DNA from: Candidatus Segatella papionis
Lineage (GTDB): Bacteria > Bacteroidota > Bacteroidia > Bacteroidales > Bacteroidaceae
DNA length: 7,077 bases
Reading direction: 5' to 3'
Assembly (NCBI GenBank): GCA_002297965.1
Contig: DBLF01000052.1
Location: 6,015 to 13,091 of the forward strand
Shown: positions 4,781-7,077 of the stretch, piece after piece
How the letters are laid out: every line of letters starts with the position of its first letter
Numbering within the stretch: the first letter of the stretch is position 1
Position numbers and translations under genes: made by a program
The notes under the pieces: model-generated
What the model saw: only the letters and a program-made list of their open reading frames with translations
Databases searched by the model: none
Told to the model about the DNA's origin: nothing

Positions 4781-7077
4781 ATGAATCAAACTAAAATACT
4801 TTTCGCCTCGTTGTTGATGGCTGGCTTGCCTTTGTGCGGAACAATGTCGGCTGATGCGGCGGTGCGTGATACAATCAATATAGACAATGGCTGGCAATTT
4901 CATCGTGGAGATGTGAAGAATGTCGCTGACTTAAAGTCTAGCCAAACAAGCGATGAGATAGTAAAACTGCCTCACGATTTCTTGATCGGGCAGGACTGGG
5001 TGGCTCCTGATGCCAGCGAGCGACCAGACAATAGCGATGCGGGTAGCAATGTGCGCAGCCGATTGAGTCCTCGTGGATTCAAGGAGATGGGCATCGGCTG
5101 GTATCGTTATGAGCTTACTCCGAAGGAAGAATGGAAGGGCAAACGCATCCTGCTCGATTTCCAAGGCATTATGCTTGTGGGTGATGTCTATCTCAATGGT
5201 AAGCGTATCGGGGGTACTGACTATGGTTACCTCGGCTTCGACATCGACTTGAGTAAACTTCTCAAGTGGGGACAGGTGAACGAAATCACCGTGAAGGCTG
5301 ATACGGGTCAGCCTAACAACTCTCGTTGGTTTACGGGCGGCGGCCTCTTCCGTGATGTCAACCTCATCGTGACCAACTCGCAGTTGTTCTTCCCTCGTCA
5401 TCCTCTCTTCATCCGAACTGTCAATAACAACGAGGTGAAGATACAAGCGAACATCGTCAATCAACAGAAGGTGGTGAAAGCAGCTAAGGTTCTTCCGGCT
5501 GAGCTGGCTACTGAAAATGGTACTGTGAAAGTACCAGGAAGTTATATTCCTGTGCAGATTCGCATTCTCGATGCCGACGGCAAGGTGGTGGCTGAGCAAA
5601 AGAGCGACATCGACTTCAACGCCAAGTGGCGTGATAGAGAATATGAATTGCCAAGCATCAAACTCGATAACGCCAAACTCTGGTCTTGCGATACACCTTA
5701 TTTATATACGGCAGAGGTGACGCTCTATGATAACGAGGGTAACATTGCCGACCAAATCAAGGAACCATTTGGTGTGCGCACCATCGAGATGAATCCGCAG
5801 AAAGGCTTGCTCGTCAATGGTAAGAAGGTGTTGTTGAAAGGTTATGCCAACCATCATACGCTCGGTGCGCTCGGTGCTGCAGCCTATCCTCGTGCCATCG
5901 AGAAGCGCATCAAATTGATGAAAGAGTTTGGATTCAATCATATCCGTACTTCCCATAATCCATATAGCGAGGACTTCTTGAAACTCTGCGACAAGTATGG
6001 TATCTTGGTGGTGGATGAACTTTACGACAAGTGGCTGCAGCAGTATGCCGGTGGTAGAGTGTCTTGGGAGAGCCTGTGGCAGAAAGACATCCCTGAGTGG
6101 GTGAAGCGAGATAGAAACCATCCTTCCGTCATCATGTGGAGTTTGGGCAATGAGTTGCAGCAGTATAGCAATCTGCCTTTCAACGACTGGGGCGTGACGG
6201 CATACAAACTCCAAAAAGAGTTGCTGCATCGTTATGACAATACTCGATTGACCACTGTGGCGATGCACCCTCGTTATCGCAATCTCGAAACAGACAGCAT
6301 TCCTGCCGACTTGGCGGTGGAGACGGAAGTAAACTCCTATAACTATCGCTATATGTATTTCCCTGGCGATATGAAGCGGTATCCAGAGAAGACCTTCTAT
6401 CAGAGCGAGGCAAGTACGGCGGCGATGGGATCAAACTTCTACGAGATGGACCTCAATAAGGTGCTTGGTTTGGCATATTGGGGAGCCATCGACTATCTCG
6501 GCGAGAGCATGGGGTGGCCTGTGAAGGGATGGAACCAAGGCGTGTTCGACCTCTCCTTGCAACCGAAGCCTGATGCTTACTTCGTGAAAAGTATGTTCAG
6601 CGATGAGCCGACGGTGCATATCGGCATCATCGAGAAGGCGGGAGGCAACGTGCAGTGGAATGGCATCAATGTCTCTGCTGGCAAACTCTCAGAAAACTGG
6701 AATCGTGAGGCTGGCGAGAAGGTTTCGCTCTATACCTATACCAATGGTGACGAGGTGGAACTCTTCCTCAATGGCAAGAGTCTCGGTGTGAAGAAGAATA
6801 GCGATGACCCTAAGCAGCGTGCTCGCATCAAATGGGACAACATCGCATACGCCCCAGGTACCTTGGTTGCTGTGGCTAAGAAGAACGGCAAGGTGGTGGC
6901 TCGCCATCAGATAGAGACTACGGGTGAGGCTGTAGCCTTGAAAGTGGTGCCTGATGCTGAGACTTGGCATGCTGACGGACAGGACTTGATGCACGTGCGT
7001 GTCTATGCAGTCGATAAGAAGGGTAGGAGAGTGATGTCTCTACAAGACAAGAAAGCTTTCGATCAATTGACCTTCAC
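4781..7077 (+). CDS. Exported GH2-family glycoside hydrolase (beta-galactosidase/glucuronidase-like), 3' end outside window
   Basis: The frame is open from the ATG at 4781 to the window end (765 full codons, no stop), so the gene is partial. A signal peptide is apparent (about 26 residues, cleavage near SADA); a Cys at residue 19 makes a lipoprotein possible, though the preceding residues LPL are a poor lipobox. Domains: GH2 sugar-binding domain about 30-205 (GIGWYRYEL, GDVYLNGKRIGG), Ig-like domain about 210-350, TIM barrel from about 355 with RTSHNP at 389-394 and DE at 412-413, acid/base E458 in WSLGNE, and the likely nucleophile E543 in YQSEAS. A DUF4982-like module follows (GDEVELFLNGKSLG at 656-669), then the start of another Ig-like C-terminal domain (WHADGQDLMHVRVYAVD). 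All catalytic residues are present, so it should be an active retaining exo-beta-glycosidase, plausibly on galactose or glucuronic acid side chains; the sugar is not determinable here. Probably co-transcribed with the esterase 55 bp upstream. No Shine-Dalgarno sequence is seen. Confidence 0.94.
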   Translation, partial: MNQTKILFASLLMAGLPLCGTMSADAAVRDTINIDNGWQFHRGDVKNVADLKSSQTSDEIVKLPHDFLIGQDWVAPDASERPDNSDAGSNVRSRLSPRGFKEMGIGWYRYELTPKEEWKGKRILLDFQGIMLVGDVYLNGKRIGGTDYGYLGFDIDLSKLLKWGQVNEITVKADTGQPNNSRWFTGGGLFRDVNLIVTNSQLFFPRHPLFIRTVNNNEVKIQANIVNQQKVVKAAKVLPAELATENGTVKVPGSYIPVQIRILDADGKVVAEQKSDIDFNAKWRDREYELPSIKLDNAKLWSCDTPYLYTAEVTLYDNEGNIADQIKEPFGVRTIEMNPQKGLLVNGKKVLLKGYANHHTLGALGAAAYPRAIEKRIKLMKEFGFNHIRTSHNPYSEDFLKLCDKYGILVVDELYDKWLQQYAGGRVSWESLWQKDIPEWVKRDRNHPSVIMWSLGNELQQYSNLPFNDWGVTAYKLQKELLHRYDNTRLTTVAMHPRYRNLETDSIPADLAVETEVNSYNYRYMYFPGDMKRYPEKTFYQSEASTAAMGSNFYEMDLNKVLGLAYWGAIDYLGESMGWPVKGWNQGVFDLSLQPKPDAYFVKSMFSDEPTVHIGIIEKAGGNVQWNGINVSAGKLSENWNREAGEKVSLYTYTNGDEVELFLNGKSLGVKKNSDDPKQRARIKWDNIAYAPGTLVAVAKKNGKVVARHQIETTGEAVALKVVPDAETWHADGQDLMHVRVYAVDKKGRRVMSLQDKKAFDQLTF

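Noticed and set aside
4931..5599. Minus-strand open frame of 222 codons opposite the second GH2 gene
   Set aside because: It is a shadow of the well-supported plus-strand GH2 frame; no promoter-like element or family similarity was seen. The same applies to 5702-6268 and the smaller minus-strand frames after it.

Overview
The window reads as a piece of a pectin (rhamnogalacturonan) utilisation locus from a member of the Bacteroidales, most like Prevotella/Segatella. The reasons are: two Bacteroidetes-type -7 promoter elements (TATCTTTG), start codons preceded by A-rich DNA with no Shine-Dalgarno sequence, AT-rich gaps between moderately GC-balanced genes, and three exported carbohydrate-active enzymes with domain layouts typical of this group. 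The species call is inference.

Layout. Positions 14-3166 (minus strand) hold a complete 1050-residue family GH2 glycoside hydrolase with an unusual active site and a C-terminal discoidin-like domain. Positions 3167-3426 are a divergent intergenic region with one -7 element facing each way. Positions 3427-4725 (plus strand) hold a complete 432-residue SGNH/GDSL esterase of the rhamnogalacturonan acetylesterase type (CE12-like) with an extra N-terminal beta-rich domain. Positions 4725-4780 are four perfect copies of a 14-bp AT-rich repeat that starts on the last base of the esterase stop codon and ends directly before the next start codon. Positions 4781-7077 (plus strand) hold a second GH2 enzyme with canonical catalytic residues, cut off by the window end after 765 codons.

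How it fits together. All three products carry apparent signal peptides, so they should act in the periplasm or at the cell envelope. The esterase would remove acetyl groups from the galacturonic acid backbone, and the GH2 enzymes would remove side-chain sugars or trim released oligosaccharides. The esterase and second GH2 gene are probably co-transcribed, since I see no terminator between them; the first GH2 gene is transcribed divergently. No SusC/SusD pair, regulator, polysaccharide lyase or transporter lies inside the window, so the substrate assignment rests mainly on the esterase.

I did not find a wholly new system. The points most worth a second look are the GH2 enzyme with Lys where the acid/base Glu normally sits, and the 14-bp tandem array that exactly fills the gap between two co-directional genes.
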